Assembly: GCA_913043015.1 (NCBI GenBank)
Contig: CAJWKX010000043.1
Location: 1 to 5,941 of the forward strand
Source of the DNA: an uncultured Candidatus Pelagibacter sp.
GTDB taxonomy: Bacteria; Pseudomonadota; Alphaproteobacteria; Pelagibacterales; Pelagibacteraceae
Length of the DNA stretch: 5,941 bases
Direction: 5' to 3'
This document shows, in pieces, positions 5,582-5,941 of the stretch; position 1 is the first letter of the stretch; each line of letters opens with the position of its first letter. The notes beneath the pieces are model-generated. The model did not search any database, was not told where the DNA came from, and saw nothing but the letters and a program-made list of their open reading frames with translations. The position numbers and the translations under genes were made by a program.

Positions 5582-5941
5582 TTAAGATTTAATTTTGTAA
5601 CCTTTTTTATACAATAAATATGCTATGAACCAAATTATTACAGCTATAATCGATAAATAAATCAAGCCGAATGAAATTGACCCATCCATATTGTTTATAA
5701 ATGAATATCTAAAACCATCAATCATATGAAAAAAGGGATTATAATAGCTTAAAGTACTTAAAATTTCTGGCAATTTATCAATCGAATAAAAAGTTCCTGA
5801 GAGAAAAGATAAAGGAACAATAATAAAGTTTGTTGCGGTTGCCATGTGATCAAATTTATCTGCCCATAAACCTGCTATAAAGCCTGCTGCACCCATTATA
5901 AAACCATTTAAAAACAAATATGTTAGAAAAATTAAATAATT
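5582..5941 (-). CDS. ABC-2 type transporter permease, C-terminal part (cut by the right window edge)
   Basis: This is the membrane subunit of an ABC exporter of the NodJ/YadH-like ABC-2 family; the substrate cannot be told from this part. The frame is open from the right edge (base 5941) to the TAA at 5582-5584, giving 119 residues that lack the N-terminal half and the true start. Three hydrophobic segments are visible, at about 1-26, 38-57 and 85-110 of the fragment. Between the last two is the family-typical stretch FLSGTFYSIDKLPEIL, then YYNPFFHMIDGFRYSF. A short basic tail (KKGYKIKS) should be cytoplasmic. An apparent start at TTG 5917 is only an internal Leu codon, because the frame continues upstream with membrane-like sequence. 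It precedes argD by 7 nt and is probably in the same operon. The ATPase partner would be expected further right or elsewhere. Confidence 0.88.
   Translation of the reverse strand, partial: NYLIFLTYLFLNGFIMGAAGFIAGLWADKFDHMATATNFIIVPLSFLSGTFYSIDKLPEILSTLSYYNPFFHMIDGFRYSFINNMDGSISFGLIYLSIIAVIIWFIAYLLYKKGYKIKS

Noticed and set aside
5915..5917. TTG as the start codon of the ABC permease
   Set aside because: The frame stays open upstream to the window edge with membrane-helix sequence, and the family is about twice this length, so this is an internal Leu codon.
1..5941. A novel defence, mobile or biosynthetic system
   Set aside because: Every long stretch is explained by a recognisable housekeeping gene in a plausible alphaproteobacterial order. 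There are no transposase, integrase, direct repeat array, attachment site or unexplained conserved ORFs.

Overview
The window is an ordinary, densely packed stretch of an AT-rich alphaproteobacterial chromosome. Base composition is strongly A+T, the proteins are rich in Lys, Asn and Ile, and intergenic gaps run from 0 to about 100 bp. The gene order (membrane cytochrome c, then divergent kdsB-pheA, with SRP RNA next to dnaX) and the alphaproteobacterial style of PheA, ArgF and CycM fit a streamlined marine lineage such as SAR11/Pelagibacterales. That assignment is inferred from composition, gene content and remembered family features; no search was run.

Layout, left to right. At 1-1092 on the minus strand is the 5' part of dnaX (DNA polymerase III clamp-loader subunit), which runs off the left edge. 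Immediately upstream of it is the small SRP RNA gene (ffs, about 1104-1186, minus), with its own near-consensus promoter at 1193-1222. Next come pheA (prephenate dehydratase) and kdsB (CMP-Kdo synthetase), both minus and probably one transcript running kdsB to pheA. A divergent intergenic region of about 100 bp holds a GC-rich inverted repeat. It is followed by the only plus-strand gene, cycM, a membrane-anchored class I cytochrome c. cycM converges on argF with only 4 bp between the stop codons. The last minus-strand block reads permease, argD, argF: the C-terminal part of an ABC-2 type permease entering from the right edge, acetylornithine aminotransferase, and ornithine carbamoyltransferase abutting argD with no gap.

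Functionally the genes are housekeeping: replication (dnaX), membrane protein targeting (SRP RNA), phenylalanine synthesis (pheA), LPS inner-core precursor activation (kdsB), respiration (cycM) and arginine synthesis (argD, argF). No mobile element, CRISPR array, toxin-antitoxin pair, defence cassette or tRNA was seen. No stretch over 300 bp lacks a gene; the longest gap is about 103 bp (2834-2936).

I found no undescribed system. The points most worth a second look are the very tight ffs-dnaX arrangement, the GC-rich inverted repeat between kdsB and cycM, an atypical carbamoyl-phosphate motif in ArgF, and substitutions in the usual ENS motif of PheA.
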